A stretch of 64,000 bases of DNA, from NCBI RefSeq assembly GCF_013185915.1, contig NZ_JAAZUH010000004.1, positions 186,001 through 250,000 of the forward strand. Reading direction: 5' to 3'. The notes below the pieces were generated by a model. It worked only from the letters and a program-made list of their open reading frames with translations, did not search any database and was not told the origin of the DNA. This stretch comes from Stenotrophomonas bentonitica. GTDB lineage: Bacteria > Pseudomonadota > Gammaproteobacteria > Xanthomonadales > Xanthomonadaceae. This document shows positions 26,633-35,512 of the stretch, one piece after another. Position 1 is the stretch's first letter, and each line of letters starts with the position of its first letter. A program made the translations under genes and the position numbers.

Positions 26633-27262
26633 ATGAAGACGATCCTGGTAGCCGGTTCCAAGGGTGGGGTGGGTAAAACCACCGTCGCCACCCACTTGGC
26701 GGCGCAGGCCGCCCTGGCCGGCAAACGGACCGTACTGGCCGACGCCGACCCCCAAGGCTCCAGCACCCGCTGGGCCGAACGCCGTGCCGGGCTGGAAAGC
26801 GCGGTGCTGCCCATCGACGCCACCGGCAAGAACCCGCTCAAGAAAGTGCCCGACGACACCGAGGTACTGATCATCGACGCCCCGGCCGGTGCGCGCGCGG
26901 GCGAGCTGGACGCTTTTCTCGACGTGGCCGACGCGGTGGTGGTGCCGGTGCTGCCCTCGGCGCTGGACATCGAAGCCATCGTCGGCTTCCTCAACAGCCT
27001 GTCCAAGGTGTCGCGCATCCATAAGCGCAAGCTGCCGGTGGGGCTGGTGCTCAACCGCACCAAGTCGTGGACCCAGACCTCGCAGCAGGCGCTGCAGATG
27101 CTGGGCGAATGGCCCTACCCGGTGGTCGCGCAGCTGCGCGACAGCCAGAGCTACGTGGTCATGACCGGCCTGGGCCGCAGCCTGTTCGATTACCGCTCCG
27201 CGCAGGTGCGCGAGCACCAGAGTGACTGGGAGCCACTCCTGCAGTGGTTGAAACAAGACTGA
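26633..27262 (+). CDS. ParA family ATPase, orphan
   Basis: A 209-residue P-loop ATPase of the ParA/MinD superfamily. The deviant Walker A motif KGGVGKTT is at residues 10-17, the switch I-like [12 protein letters not shown] at about 38-49, and Walker B LIIDAPAG near residue 78. These proteins dimerise on ATP binding and position cargo such as chromosomes, plasmids or protein clusters. There is no ParB gene beside it, so a chromosomal segregation role is not implied; stand-alone copies often position other structures. The ATG at 26633 directly begins the conserved [12 protein letters not shown]; the longer frame upstream is unlikely. It is followed after 17 bases by sixA. Confidence 0.88.
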   Translation: MKTILVAGSKGGVGKTTVATHLAAQAALAGKRTVLADADPQGSSTRWAERRAGLESAVLPIDATGKNPLKKVPDDTEVLIIDAPAGARAGELDAFLDVADAVVVPVLPSALDIEAIVGFLNSLSKVSRIHKRKLPVGLVLNRTKSWTQTSQQALQMLGEWPYPVVAQLRDSQSYVVMTGLGRSLFDYRSAQVREHQSDWEPLLQWLKQD

Positions 27263-27279
27263 TCTTGAAAGGGAACCCC

Positions 27280-27756
27280 ATGCGAGAACTGATACTGCTG
27301 CGTCACGCCCATGCCGAAACTGCCAGTCCCGGCCAGGCCGACCTGGACCGGCCGCTTTCCACGGTTGGCCTGGCCGAAGCCGAGGCTGCCGGGAAGTGGC
27401 TGAAGGAACACAACCTGCTCCCCGACTGCGTACTGTGTTCTCCGTCGCGACGTACCCGCGAGACGCTCGAAGCGGTGCTGCGGATCACCGGTTATGCAGA
27501 ACAGAAGCTTGAAGATGCTGTCTACGAGGCCACTCCTGGAACGCTCATCGGCCTGGTAACCGAGCGCAGCGATGTGGAACGGCTGCTGGTGGTAGGGCAC
27601 AACCCGGGACTGGAGCAACTGGTGGCCCAGCTGACCGAAGGCAGCACCAGTGACTATCGCGGCATGCCGCCGGGTGGCATCGCTGTCCTTCACTTCCCAC
27701 AGGACGCGCCCATTGAGCCGGGCGTTGCGACGCTGAACGCCTTCTGGTGGCCGTAA
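27280..27756 (+). CDS. sixA: Phosphohistidine phosphatase SixA
   Basis: A 158-residue histidine phosphatase. The catalytic RHAHAE motif lies at residues 8-13 and a second catalytic histidine in VVGHNPGLEQLV at about 107, as in the SixA subgroup of the phosphoglycerate mutase-like superfamily. SixA removes phosphate from histidine on phosphotransfer domains such as that of ArcB or PTS proteins. The ATG at 27280 has a strong GAAAGGGAA site; a longer in-frame start at 27244 would overlap the ParA gene and is less likely. The YceI gene begins three bases after the stop. Confidence 0.9.
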   Translation: MRELILLRHAHAETASPGQADLDRPLSTVGLAEAEAAGKWLKEHNLLPDCVLCSPSRRTRETLEAVLRITGYAEQKLEDAVYEATPGTLIGLVTERSDVERLLVVGHNPGLEQLVAQLTEGSTSDYRGMPPGGIAVLHFPQDAPIEPGVATLNAFWWP

Positions 27757-27759
27757 CCG

Positions 27760-28392
27760 GTGAAAGCAGTACACACCCTGCTGGGCTGTCTGCTCGGGCT
27801 GGCGGCGGGTTCGGCCTTGGCCGAACCCCCGGTACCGTTCCCCTCCACGCCCGCCAATCCCCTGGCTGCGCCGGCCCAGCTGCCGTCGCACGTCCTGCAG
27901 GTCGACGCGGCCCGCTCCCACTTCGGGTTCGAGATCCGCACCCGCCTGGGCCAGCGCATCGAAGGGGTGTTCCCGCGCTTTGAAGGCCGGGTGGACGTGC
28001 TGCCCGACGGCCGCCACCAGGTCCACCTGCGCATGTTCAGCCGCTACGTGGAAATTCCCGGCAAGGAACGCTACACCGCGTGGATGCGCGGCGAGGAGTT
28101 CTTCGACTCGGCCCGCTACCCGGTGGTGGAGTTCGATTCCAAGCCTTACTGGCCCGACCCCGTCCACCAGGGCGGGGTGATCGAGGGCCAGCTGATCCTG
28201 CGCGGCGTGTCCCACCCGGAGGTCCTGAAGGTCGAGCCGGCGGTCTGCCCCCGGGCCGGGTATGATTGCGACGTGGTCAGCCGCGGTACCGTGCAGCGGG
28301 GCCGGTATGGAATGGACAGCTGGCAGCTAGCCCTGAGTGATCGAGTGACCTTCGTATTGCGTGCACGCCTCCACGAGGCGCCGAAACCGTGA
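27760..28392 (+). CDS. YceI-family periplasmic protein
   Basis: A 210-residue protein with a signal peptide (MKAVHTLLGCLLGLAAGSALAE) and a YceI lipocalin-like domain. The family binds isoprenoid lipids in an extended beta-barrel and is exported to the periplasm. Diagnostic segments are DAARSHFGFEIRTRLGQRIEGVFPRFEG and ARYPVVEFDSKPY. The start is GTG at 27760, right after sixA. The gene's TGA overlaps the GTG start of the phospholipase D gene (GTGA at 28389-28392), so the two are likely co-translated. Confidence 0.85.
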   Translation: MKAVHTLLGCLLGLAAGSALAEPPVPFPSTPANPLAAPAQLPSHVLQVDAARSHFGFEIRTRLGQRIEGVFPRFEGRVDVLPDGRHQVHLRMFSRYVEIPGKERYTAWMRGEEFFDSARYPVVEFDSKPYWPDPVHQGGVIEGQLILRGVSHPEVLKVEPAVCPRAGYDCDVVSRGTVQRGRYGMDSWQLALSDRVTFVLRARLHEAPKP

Positions 28393-30422
28393 ATTCACTG
28401 CTGCGGGTGTTGCTGCTGGCAACGCTGTTGCTGGGCAGTGGCTGTGCGTCGCTGTCCCATGCCGAACGCGACCGCGCCGCCGGCATTGCCAGCCAGGCGC
28501 GCTCCCAGGTGGTCGATTGCGACAAGCCGGACCGCTGCGCGCTGGACTCCCCGCTGCGCGCGCTGGCCGGGGACGCCTTCAGCCAGTCCACCCAGGCCGC
28601 GCCGCGCCATTACGCCACCATCCTGGACGAGGGCGAGACCACCCTGGTGGCGCGCCTGAACCTGATCCGCAGCGCCACCCGCAGCATCGACCTGCAGACC
28701 TACATCTTCGACAAGGACGACAGCGCCCGGCTGGTGCTGGACGAACTGCTGGCCGCCGCCCGGCGCGGGGTCAAGGTGCGGGTGCTGATCGACCAGCTCT
28801 CGGCGATCTCCGACCTGGAGATCCTGGCCGCGCTGGCCAGCAGCCACCAGAACTTCGAGCTGCGGGTGTACAACCCGACCTTCGGCAAGGCCAAGCTCAA
28901 CTACGCCGACTATGCCGGCAGCGTGCTGTGCTGCTTCCGCCGCTTCAACCAGCGCATGCACAACAAGCTGCTGGTGATCGACGATGCGATCGGCGTGGTC
29001 GGCGGCCGCAACTACCAGGACGACTATTACGACTGGGACAGCGAATACAACTTCCGCGATCGCGACGTGGTGGTGGCCGGCCCGGTGGCACGCGGCATGG
29101 CGGTCAACTTCGAAGCCTACTGGCTGGCTCCGCGCAGCGTGCCGGCAGAGCGCCTCAACGATGTCGGCGCCACCCTGCTCCGGCAGGGCGCGCCGGCCAT
29201 GCCGCCGGCCGACTACCGCCGCCCCGACCGGGTCGAGCAGGTGTTGCAGGAAGCGCAGGACCCGGCCTACATCCAGCGCATGTTCGTCGACCCCGCATTC
29301 CGGGTCGGTCCGGTGCGCTACGTGGCCGACCTGCCGCGCAAGCACCGCAATGAATCGTCCAGCCAGCCCGGCAATGGCCAGCACGTGACCGAGCCGCAGC
29401 TGGATTCGCTGATTGCCGGGGCGCAGACCGAAGTGCTGCTGCAGACCCCGTACCTGGTGCTGTCCAAGCCGGCGCGCAAGCTGTTCGAGGCCCTCAAGGC
29501 ACGCGAAAAGCCCCCGCGCGTGGTGGTCTCCACCAATAGCCTGGCTGCCACCGACAACCCGATCGTGTACGCGCTGTCCTACAAGTACAAGCGCCGCAAC
29601 CTGCGCGAGCTGGGCTTCAACATCTACGAGTACAAGCCGTTCCCGCTGGATGCGCCGGTCGACTACCGCAACCTGGTGCCGGCGCCGTTGGGCACCGCGC
29701 CCAGCAGCGAGCGCAACAGCAGCCTGCTGGGCGGCAGCGCGGCGGGCAGCAATGCGCGACGGGGCGGCAGGGACGACGACGCGACCCCGGTCGAACCGGA
29801 TGCCCGGCGGCCGCAGCCCACCCCGGGCCCCGCCGCGCGCCGCCAGACCGACGGCAGCGTGGTCGAACGGCGCGTGCTGCGTGCCGAAACCCGGCCCTCG
29901 TTCCTGGGCACCCAGGCCGTGAACAAGCCGGTACCGGTAACCCGCAGCGGCGCGCGCATGGGCCTGCATGCCAAGTCGCTGGTGGTCGACCGCCGCATCG
30001 GCGTGATCGGCACCCACAACTTCGACCCGCGCAGCGAGAACTACAACACCGAAGGCGCGGTGATCATCGAAGACCCGGCCTTCGCCGAAGCGCTGGCGCA
30101 GAGCATCCTGCGCGACATCCACCCGAAGAACTCGTGGGTGGTGGCACCGCGCGCCAAGCCGCCGGTGCTGTCCGGCCTGAACTACAGCGTGGGCAAAGCC
30201 TCTGAAGCGTTGCCGCTGCTCGACTTCTGGCCGTGGCGTTACGCCACCGATTACGAATTCCAACCTGGCCCGGACTGCCCGGAGCCACTGCGTCGGCAGG
30301 ACCCTGCGTTCCATTCCTGCTACGTCGCCGTGGGCGACTTCCCCGAGGTCAACGTCGGCCCGAAGTGGTTGCTGGTGCGCATGCTCACCGCATTCGGCGC
30401 TGGCCTGGTTCCCATCCTGTAG
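28389..30422 (+). CDS. Phospholipase D family lipoprotein (cardiolipin synthase C-like)
   Basis: A 677-residue protein with two HKD motifs: HNKLLVID starting near His191 and HAKSLVVD near His527, both with the following GG(R) or GTHN elements. Together they form one active site for phosphatidyl transfer, as in ClsC-type cardiolipin synthases and related phospholipases. The N-terminus is a lipoprotein signal with lipobox LGSGC, so it is anchored in the envelope. Between the two halves lies a disordered insert of roughly 75 residues rich in Arg, Asp and Pro (about 430-505). The start is GTG at 28389. Synthase rather than nuclease activity is inferred from the lipid-oriented neighbourhood (PlsC, YceI). 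Confidence 0.85.
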   Translation: MNSLLRVLLLATLLLGSGCASLSHAERDRAAGIASQARSQVVDCDKPDRCALDSPLRALAGDAFSQSTQAAPRHYATILDEGETTLVARLNLIRSATRSIDLQTYIFDKDDSARLVLDELLAAARRGVKVRVLIDQLSAISDLEILAALASSHQNFELRVYNPTFGKAKLNYADYAGSVLCCFRRFNQRMHNKLLVIDDAIGVVGGRNYQDDYYDWDSEYNFRDRDVVVAGPVARGMAVNFEAYWLAPRSVPAERLNDVGATLLRQGAPAMPPADYRRPDRVEQVLQEAQDPAYIQRMFVDPAFRVGPVRYVADLPRKHRNESSSQPGNGQHVTEPQLDSLIAGAQTEVLLQTPYLVLSKPARKLFEALKAREKPPRVVVSTNSLAATDNPIVYALSYKYKRRNLRELGFNIYEYKPFPLDAPVDYRNLVPAPLGTAPSSERNSSLLGGSAAGSNARRGGRDDDATPVEPDARRPQPTPGPAARRQTDGSVVERRVLRAETRPSFLGTQAVNKPVPVTRSGARMGLHAKSLVVDRRIGVIGTHNFDPRSENYNTEGAVIIEDPAFAEALAQSILRDIHPKNSWVVAPRAKPPVLSGLNYSVGKASEALPLLDFWPWRYATDYEFQPGPDCPEPLRRQDPAFHSCYVAVGDFPEVNVGPKWLLVRMLTAFGAGLVPIL

Positions 30423-30450
30423 TTCCCATTCGTCGTACGGAGACGCCCCC

Positions 30451-30885
30451 ATGACCCAGGTATTCCGCGAACCGGTTTCGATCGACGCGCTCAACGCGCT
30501 CAGCCGCAACACCCTGATCGAACACCTGGGCATCGTGTTCACCGCCGCCGGCGAGGACTGGGTGAGCGCTACCATGCCGGTCGACGCGCGCACCCGCCAG
30601 CCTTACGGCATCCTGCATGGCGGTGCCTCGGTGGTGCTGGCCGAAACCCTGGGCAGCAGTGCCGGCAACCTGTGCGTGGACACTACCCAGCAGGTCTGCG
30701 TCGGCCTGGAGATCAACGCCAACCACATCCGCGCCCAGCGCGGCGGCACCGTAACCGGCACCGCACGGGCGGTGCATGTGGGTCGCAGCACCCATGTCTG
30801 GGACATCCGGATCGAAGACGAGGCCGGCAAGCTGGTGTGCACCTCGCGGCTGACCCTGGCCGTGGTTCCGGCCGTCCGCCCTTGA
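30451..30885 (+). CDS. Hotdog-fold thioesterase, YdiI/EntH-like
   Basis: A 144-residue PaaI-type thioesterase. The key segment YGILHGGASVVLAETLGSSA (about residues 52-71) contains HGG and the catalytic glutamate, and VGLEINANHIR follows, typical of the YdiI/MenI and EntH clade acting on aromatic or acyl-CoA thioesters. Which substrate it hydrolyses cannot be read from the sequence. GGAG lies nine bases before the ATG. The gene ends in a short hairpin before the PlsC gene. Confidence 0.88.
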   Translation: MTQVFREPVSIDALNALSRNTLIEHLGIVFTAAGEDWVSATMPVDARTRQPYGILHGGASVVLAETLGSSAGNLCVDTTQQVCVGLEINANHIRAQRGGTVTGTARAVHVGRSTHVWDIRIEDEAGKLVCTSRLTLAVVPAVRP

Positions 30886-30901
30886 CCGCCGCTGGCGGTT
30901 T
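30885..30901 (+). terminator. Weak hairpin after the thioesterase gene
   Basis: ACCGCC and GGCGGT form a six-base stem with a three-base loop, followed by only three T residues. It overlaps the stop codon region. It could slow transcription but is a poor terminator, so readthrough into the PlsC gene is likely. Confidence 0.3.
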
Positions 30902-30949
30902 GCCCGCGATCAGCTGGCAGACCCCGCAGCGCTGGAGTATCGTGCGCGG

Positions 30950-31741
30950 ATGACTTCCCCCCCTTCGGCCTCGCGTGGCGGCGTGGCGCGCGTATGCCGT
31001 TACCTGTATCGCGTTCCCCTCCTGCTGGTGCACCTCCTGCTGTTCCTGCCGCTGACCCTGATTGGCATGCTGCCGCCGTGGGGCCGTGTGCGCGTGGGCG
31101 GCTGGCCGCTGGAACACCGCGTGGTCAACGCCTGGTCGGCCGGCCTGATGTGGATCTTCGGCTTCCGCCTGCACCGCATCGGCACGCCGCTGCCGGGCGC
31201 GGTGCTGTTCGTGGCCAACCATGTCAGCTGGGTCGACATCTGCATGCTGCACAGCCAGCGCATGATGGGCTTCGTGGCCAAGCGTGAGATCGCCGGCTGG
31301 CCGGTGGTCGGCTGGCTGGCCGCACGCGGCCAGACCATCTTCCACCAGCGTGGCAGCACCGAATCGCTCGGTGGGGTCATGCAGGTCATGGTCGAACGCC
31401 TGCAGGAAGGCAAGGCGGTGGGCGTGTTCCCGGAAGGACGCACCCGTGGCGGGCACGAAGTGGGCCCGTTCCACGCGCGCATCTTCCAGGCCGCGGTGGA
31501 AACCCAGGTGCCGGTGCAGCCGGTGGCGCTGCGCTACGGCGTGCACGGCAACGCGCAGACCGTGGTTGCCTTCGGCGAGCGCGAAAGCTTCTTCGCCAAC
31601 TTCCTGCGCCTGCTGGGCGAACCGGCACGTCGGGCAGAAGTGCATTTCCTCGCGCCCATTGGCACCCACGACCTGGAAGGCCGTCGCCGCATCGCGGAAA
31701 CCTCGCGTGCGCGCATCGTGGCGGCCATGACTGCCCCGTAG
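30950..31741 (+). CDS. plsC: 1-acyl-sn-glycerol-3-phosphate acyltransferase
   Basis: A 263-residue inner-membrane enzyme that acylates lysophosphatidic acid to phosphatidic acid. The HX4D motif is NHVSWVD at about residues 89-95, and FPEGRT follows near 160. Hydrophobic segments at 20-42 and around 60-75 provide the membrane anchor. The length is usual for the family. An arginine-rich N-terminus precedes the first membrane segment. It lies five bases ahead of the YheT-like hydrolase gene, and the pair may be one transcript. Several bacterial genomes carry more than one PlsC-like gene, so this need not be the essential copy. Confidence 0.88.
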   Translation: MTSPPSASRGGVARVCRYLYRVPLLLVHLLLFLPLTLIGMLPPWGRVRVGGWPLEHRVVNAWSAGLMWIFGFRLHRIGTPLPGAVLFVANHVSWVDICMLHSQRMMGFVAKREIAGWPVVGWLAARGQTIFHQRGSTESLGGVMQVMVERLQEGKAVGVFPEGRTRGGHEVGPFHARIFQAAVETQVPVQPVALRYGVHGNAQTVVAFGERESFFANFLRLLGEPARRAEVHFLAPIGTHDLEGRRRIAETSRARIVAAMTAP

Positions 31742-31745
31742 CGCG

Positions 31746-32738
31746 ATGCTGACCGCTGCCGACTACTGTCCGCCGCGTTGGCTGCGCAACCCGCACCTGC
31801 AGTCGATGCTCAGTTCCAGCCGTATGCGCATGCAGCGCGGCCTGGTGCTGCTGGCGGCGACCGGCGCAGTGACCGACGAATTGATCCTGGACGGTGGCGA
31901 AGGCGTGCGCCTGCAGGGCTGGCACAGCCGCATCGAAGGCCGCGAACCGGTCGGCATGGCGCTGCTGCTGCATGGCTGGGAGGGCAGCGCCGAATCCAGC
32001 TACATGCGCATGACCGCGGCGCGCATGCTCGAGGCCGGCTATGACGTGGTGCGCCTGAATTTCCGCGACCACGGCAACACCCACCACCTCAATCCCGGCA
32101 TCTTCCATTCAAACCGCATCGACGAAGTGGTGCAGGCCGCCGGCGACATCGCGCGGCGCTGGCCGCAGCTGCCGCTGGTGGCGGCCGGCTATTCGCTGGG
32201 CGGCAACTTCGTGCTGCGGCTGGCGCTGCGCGCGCCGGCGGCCGGGGTGCCGCTGCGCCGGGTGGCCTCGGTGTGCCCGGTGCTGGACCCGGCCATCACC
32301 ATGGAAAGCATTGAGAACGGCCCGGCGATGTACGACTGGTACTTCCGCCGCAAGTGGGCCGGGTCGCTGCGCCGCAAGCGCGACCTGTTCCCCGAGCTGA
32401 GCGACTGGGACGACCGCGTGCTCAAGCTCGACATCCGCGCGCTGACCGCGTGGCTGGTCGAACACCACACCGAGTTCGGCACCCTGCAGGCCTACTTCGA
32501 CGGCTACTCGATCGCCGGCGACCGCCTGGCCGGGCTGGAAGTGCCGGCCGACATCCTGATGGCCCAGGACGACCCGGTCATCCCCTACGCCACCTTCGAC
32601 GGCTGGCGCCTGCCGGCCCATGCCCGGCTGGAAATCGCGCCCTGGGGCGGGCACTGCGGGTTCCTCGAAAACTGGCGCGGCGACGGCTTCTCCGAGCGCT
32701 GGGTGGCCCAGCGCCTGGGCCTGGAAGCGCTGCCCTGA
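31746..32738 (+). CDS. Alpha/beta hydrolase, YheT-like
   Basis: A 330-residue hydrolase of the YheT/embryogenesis-associated group. The oxyanion segment LLLHGWEGSAESSYMR is at about residues 75-90, the nucleophile elbow GYSLGG at about 141-146, the acid residue probably in MAQDDPVIPY, and the final histidine in WGGHCGFLEN near 302. The opening PPRWLRNPHLQSML is characteristic of the YheT family. The substrate is unknown; esters are usual. It follows plsC by five bases, suggesting lipid-related metabolism. Confidence 0.87.
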   Translation: MLTAADYCPPRWLRNPHLQSMLSSSRMRMQRGLVLLAATGAVTDELILDGGEGVRLQGWHSRIEGREPVGMALLLHGWEGSAESSYMRMTAARMLEAGYDVVRLNFRDHGNTHHLNPGIFHSNRIDEVVQAAGDIARRWPQLPLVAAGYSLGGNFVLRLALRAPAAGVPLRRVASVCPVLDPAITMESIENGPAMYDWYFRRKWAGSLRRKRDLFPELSDWDDRVLKLDIRALTAWLVEHHTEFGTLQAYFDGYSIAGDRLAGLEVPADILMAQDDPVIPYATFDGWRLPAHARLEIAPWGGHCGFLENWRGDGFSERWVAQRLGLEALP

Positions 32739-32769
32739 GGGCCGCCCCGGCGCGCCGCCGCCGGTGTTC

Positions 32770-32790
32770 TACAATCGGGGTTTGACCCCG
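32770..32790 (+). promoter_or_regulatory. Possible -10 box and leader hairpin of the TPR-sulfotransferase gene
   Basis: TACAAT at 32770-32775 fits a sigma-70 -10 box, but no convincing -35 is present in the GC-rich stretch upstream. Immediately after it, CGGGGT and ACCCCG form a six-base stem with a TTG loop (32776-32790), ending 13 bases before the ATG. Confidence 0.35.
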
Positions 32791-32802
32791 AGCTGGACCG
32801 TC

Positions 32803-34872
32803 ATGCAAGACAAGATTCTGCAAGCCCTGCGCCGCAACGCAGCGGACGAAGCCGCGCAGCTGGCGCGCGAATGGACCCAGGCCGAGCCGGAGCAGCCGCA
32901 GGCGCATCGCTGGCTGGCACTGGCGCTGCAACAGCAGGGCCAGCACGACGCCGCGCTGGCCAGCCTGCAGCGTGGGCTGGAACTGGCGCCGGACAATGCC
33001 GAGCTGCACCTGCAGCACGCCGGCCTGCTGCTGGCCCTGCGCCAGTTCGACGCGGCCAACACCGCGCTGGACCGCACCGCCGCGCTCAACCCCAATGAAC
33101 TCTCCGCCTACCTGATGCAGGCGCACCTGGCGCTGTCGCGCAACGATGTGGACGAGGCCGAGAAGATCACCCGCACCGCCGCGCGGGTCGACGAAGACCA
33201 CCCGGAAGTGGTCGCGCTGGCCGGCATGATCGCGCTGCGCCGCAACGACGCCGACCGCGCACTGGCGCTGCTCTCGGCGGCCAGCGAAGCGCTGCCCAAC
33301 GATGCGCGCATCCTGTACGCGCTGGGTTTCGCCTACATGGGCAACGACCTGCTGGCGTTCGCCGAACAGGCGTTCCGCCGCGTGCTGGAGATCAACCCCG
33401 GCATCACCTCGCTGCAGGGCCTGCTGGTCCAGTTGTCGCTGCGCCAGGGCAATACCGAAGCCGCCGCCGCCACCGTGAACCAGGTGCTGTCCCGGCCGGA
33501 GACCGACACCCCGGCCATGCGCCGCCTGGCCGGCGAGCTGGCCCTGCAGTCCGGCGAGCCGCTGAAGGCGATCGAGCACCTGCTGCCGGTGCTGGAGCAG
33601 TGGCCATCCGACCGCCAGACCCTGCAACTGCTGTTGATGGCCTGGCAGCGCCTGGGCCGCGAAGCGCAGGCGCGCGACACGCTGGACGCCACCCTGGCCG
33701 CCCATCCGGCCGAACACAACGTGTGGCTGGCGCGGCTGTCGGTCGAGGTCGTGGGCAGCCCGGAAGCGGCCGCTGTCGCCGACCGTTGGATCGAGGCCAT
33801 GCCCGGCCACATGGCCGCGCTGGAAACGCGCATGCGCCTGCACGACATGCGCGGCGAACCCGACGCGGCCGAAGCCATCGCGCGCCGCATCATCGCGCTG
33901 GAGCCGGGCCGCAGCAGTGGTGAGATGCGCGTGGTCGACGCCCTGCTGGCGCGCGACCCCGCTGCCGCCGTCGCCCATGTGGAGCAGCTGATCGAACAGG
34001 TGCCGGCCGAGGCCCGGCCCGGCCTGCGCGCCTGGCTCGGCTCGGTGCAGGACCGCGCCGGGCTGCGCGCCGCCGCACTGGCCACCTGGACCAGCCTGCA
34101 TGCCGCCGAAGCGCCCACGCGCCTCCCGCTGCCGCCGCAGGCCAAGGCACCGTTGAGCTGGCCGGCGCTCGGCGAGGTCGCCGCCGACGTCGGTGCCCGC
34201 CCCATGTTCGTATGGGGCGCACCGGGCTCGGGCGTGGAGCGTGCCGTGGCTGCCATCGCGGCGGCCAGCCCGGTGGTGCGGGGCGACCGTTTCAGTCCGA
34301 ACCCGCCCAACGACGCGTTCCAGAGTTACCACACGCTGCAGGACCTCTCCACCGGCAAGCTGGCGCCGGAGCAGCTGGCGGCGCAGTGGCGCGCGGCCCT
34401 GCCCGAACGCGGCCTGGCCGACGGCAACGTGATCGACTGGCTGCTGTGGTGGGACAACGCGTTGCTGTGGGCGCTGCGCCCGCAGTTGCCGGAAGGCCGC
34501 CTGCTGCTGGTGCTGCGCGACCCGCGCGACATGCTGCTGGAGTGGCTGGCGCACGGTGCACCGGCGCCGTTCGCGCTCAACTCGGTGGCCGAGGCGGCCG
34601 AGTGGCTGGCGCGCGCGCTGGCCCAGGTCGCCACCCTGCACGAGCAGGACCTGTACCCGCATGCGCTGGTGCGCATCGACGAGATCGGCAACGACCCGGC
34701 GGCCATGGCCGAGCATCTGGGCCGCCTGTTTGGCGTGCAGTTCCCGCCCGCACAGACGCTGGGCCCGGCGCGGTTCCCCGCCGGCCACTGGCGCCAGTAC
34801 AGCGACGTGCTGTCGACCGCGTTCGCCCAGCTCACCCCGGTTGCGGTGCGGCTTGGCTATACCGAAGCCTGA
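32803..34872 (+). CDS. TPR protein with a C-terminal sulfotransferase-like domain
   Basis: A 689-residue cytoplasmic protein. The first 450 residues are tandem tetratricopeptide repeats (for example the helix pairs around HRWLALALQQQGQHDAALAS and IALRRNDADRALALLSAASE). After a linker, the remaining part looks like a sulfotransferase: MFVWGAPGSGVERA (about 467-480) in the place of the PAPS-binding loop, LLLVLRDPRDMLLEW as the 3'-phosphate loop, and a final HWRQYSDVL. TPR-sulfotransferase fusions are common in proteobacteria, but their acceptors are mostly unknown. I chose ATG 32803 over the longer frame because it follows the -10-like sequence. The PEBP gene begins 10 bases after the stop. Confidence 0.82.
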   Translation: MQDKILQALRRNAADEAAQLAREWTQAEPEQPQAHRWLALALQQQGQHDAALASLQRGLELAPDNAELHLQHAGLLLALRQFDAANTALDRTAALNPNELSAYLMQAHLALSRNDVDEAEKITRTAARVDEDHPEVVALAGMIALRRNDADRALALLSAASEALPNDARILYALGFAYMGNDLLAFAEQAFRRVLEINPGITSLQGLLVQLSLRQGNTEAAAATVNQVLSRPETDTPAMRRLAGELALQSGEPLKAIEHLLPVLEQWPSDRQTLQLLLMAWQRLGREAQARDTLDATLAAHPAEHNVWLARLSVEVVGSPEAAAVADRWIEAMPGHMAALETRMRLHDMRGEPDAAEAIARRIIALEPGRSSGEMRVVDALLARDPAAAVAHVEQLIEQVPAEARPGLRAWLGSVQDRAGLRAAALATWTSLHAAEAPTRLPLPPQAKAPLSWPALGEVAADVGARPMFVWGAPGSGVERAVAAIAAASPVVRGDRFSPNPPNDAFQSYHTLQDLSTGKLAPEQLAAQWRAALPERGLADGNVIDWLLWWDNALLWALRPQLPEGRLLLVLRDPRDMLLEWLAHGAPAPFALNSVAEAAEWLARALAQVATLHEQDLYPHALVRIDEIGNDPAAMAEHLGRLFGVQFPPAQTLGPARFPAGHWRQYSDVLSTAFAQLTPVAVRLGYTEA

Positions 34873-34882
34873 GGAGACGTTG

Positions 34883-35512
34883 ATGAAACTCACCAGCACC
34901 CATCTGCGCAATGGCGAGCCGATCGACAGCCGCTTCGCTGCGGGCGATGCGAACGGCTTTGCCGCCAACCGCAACCCGCCGCTGGCGTGGAGCGAGGTGC
35001 CCGAGGGCACCCGATCGTTCGCGCTGCTGTGCATCGACCCGGACGTGCCCACCGTGCCGGAAACGGTCGGCCGCACCGACTGCAGCGTGCCGGCCGACCA
35101 GCCGCGCGCCAACTTCACCCACTGGGCGATGGCGGATATTCCGGCCAACCTGCGGGACATTGCCGAAGGCAGCTGCAGCGACGGCTTCGTTGCCAAAGGC
35201 AAGCCGCAGCCGGCCGGCCCGGCCGGCGCGCGCCAGGGCCTGAACGACTTCACCGGCTGGTTCGCCGGCAACCCGGACATGGCGGGTCAGTACCTGGGCT
35301 ATGACGGCCCGTACCCGCCGTTCAACGACGAGCGCGTGCACCGCTATTTCTTCCGGCTGTTCGCGCTGGACGTGGCCACGCTGGACCTGCCCACGCCGTT
35401 CACCGCCGCCGACGTGCACAAGGCGATGCACGGCCACGTGCTCGCCGAAGCGGCGTTGCATGGCACGTACACGTTGAACCCGCGCCTCAGTAGCAGTGAC
35501 GCACCGCGCTGA
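34883..35512 (+). CDS. YbhB/YbcL-family PEBP-like protein
   Basis: A 209-residue member of the phosphatidylethanolamine-binding protein family. The ligand-pocket elements are NRNPPLAWSEVPEGTRSFALLCIDPD (DPD, about residues 32-57), FTHWAMADI (about 80) and GYDGPYPPFNDERVHRY. The bacterial proteins are small cytoplasmic or periplasmic binders with no clear enzymatic role. A GAGGAG ribosome site precedes the ATG at 34883. The final eight codons (from Ser in RLSSSDAPR) lie inside a GTAG repeat, so the C-terminus was altered by insertion of the repeat. Confidence 0.87.
   Translation: MKLTSTHLRNGEPIDSRFAAGDANGFAANRNPPLAWSEVPEGTRSFALLCIDPDVPTVPETVGRTDCSVPADQPRANFTHWAMADIPANLRDIAEGSCSDGFVAKGKPQPAGPAGARQGLNDFTGWFAGNPDMAGQYLGYDGPYPPFNDERVHRYFFRLFALDVATLDLPTPFTAADVHKAMHGHVLAEAALHGTYTLNPRLSSSDAPR

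Noticed and set aside
32578..35280. 900-codon minus-strand frame opposite the TPR and PEBP genes
   Set aside because: Covers two unrelated plus-strand genes and has antisense-type composition.
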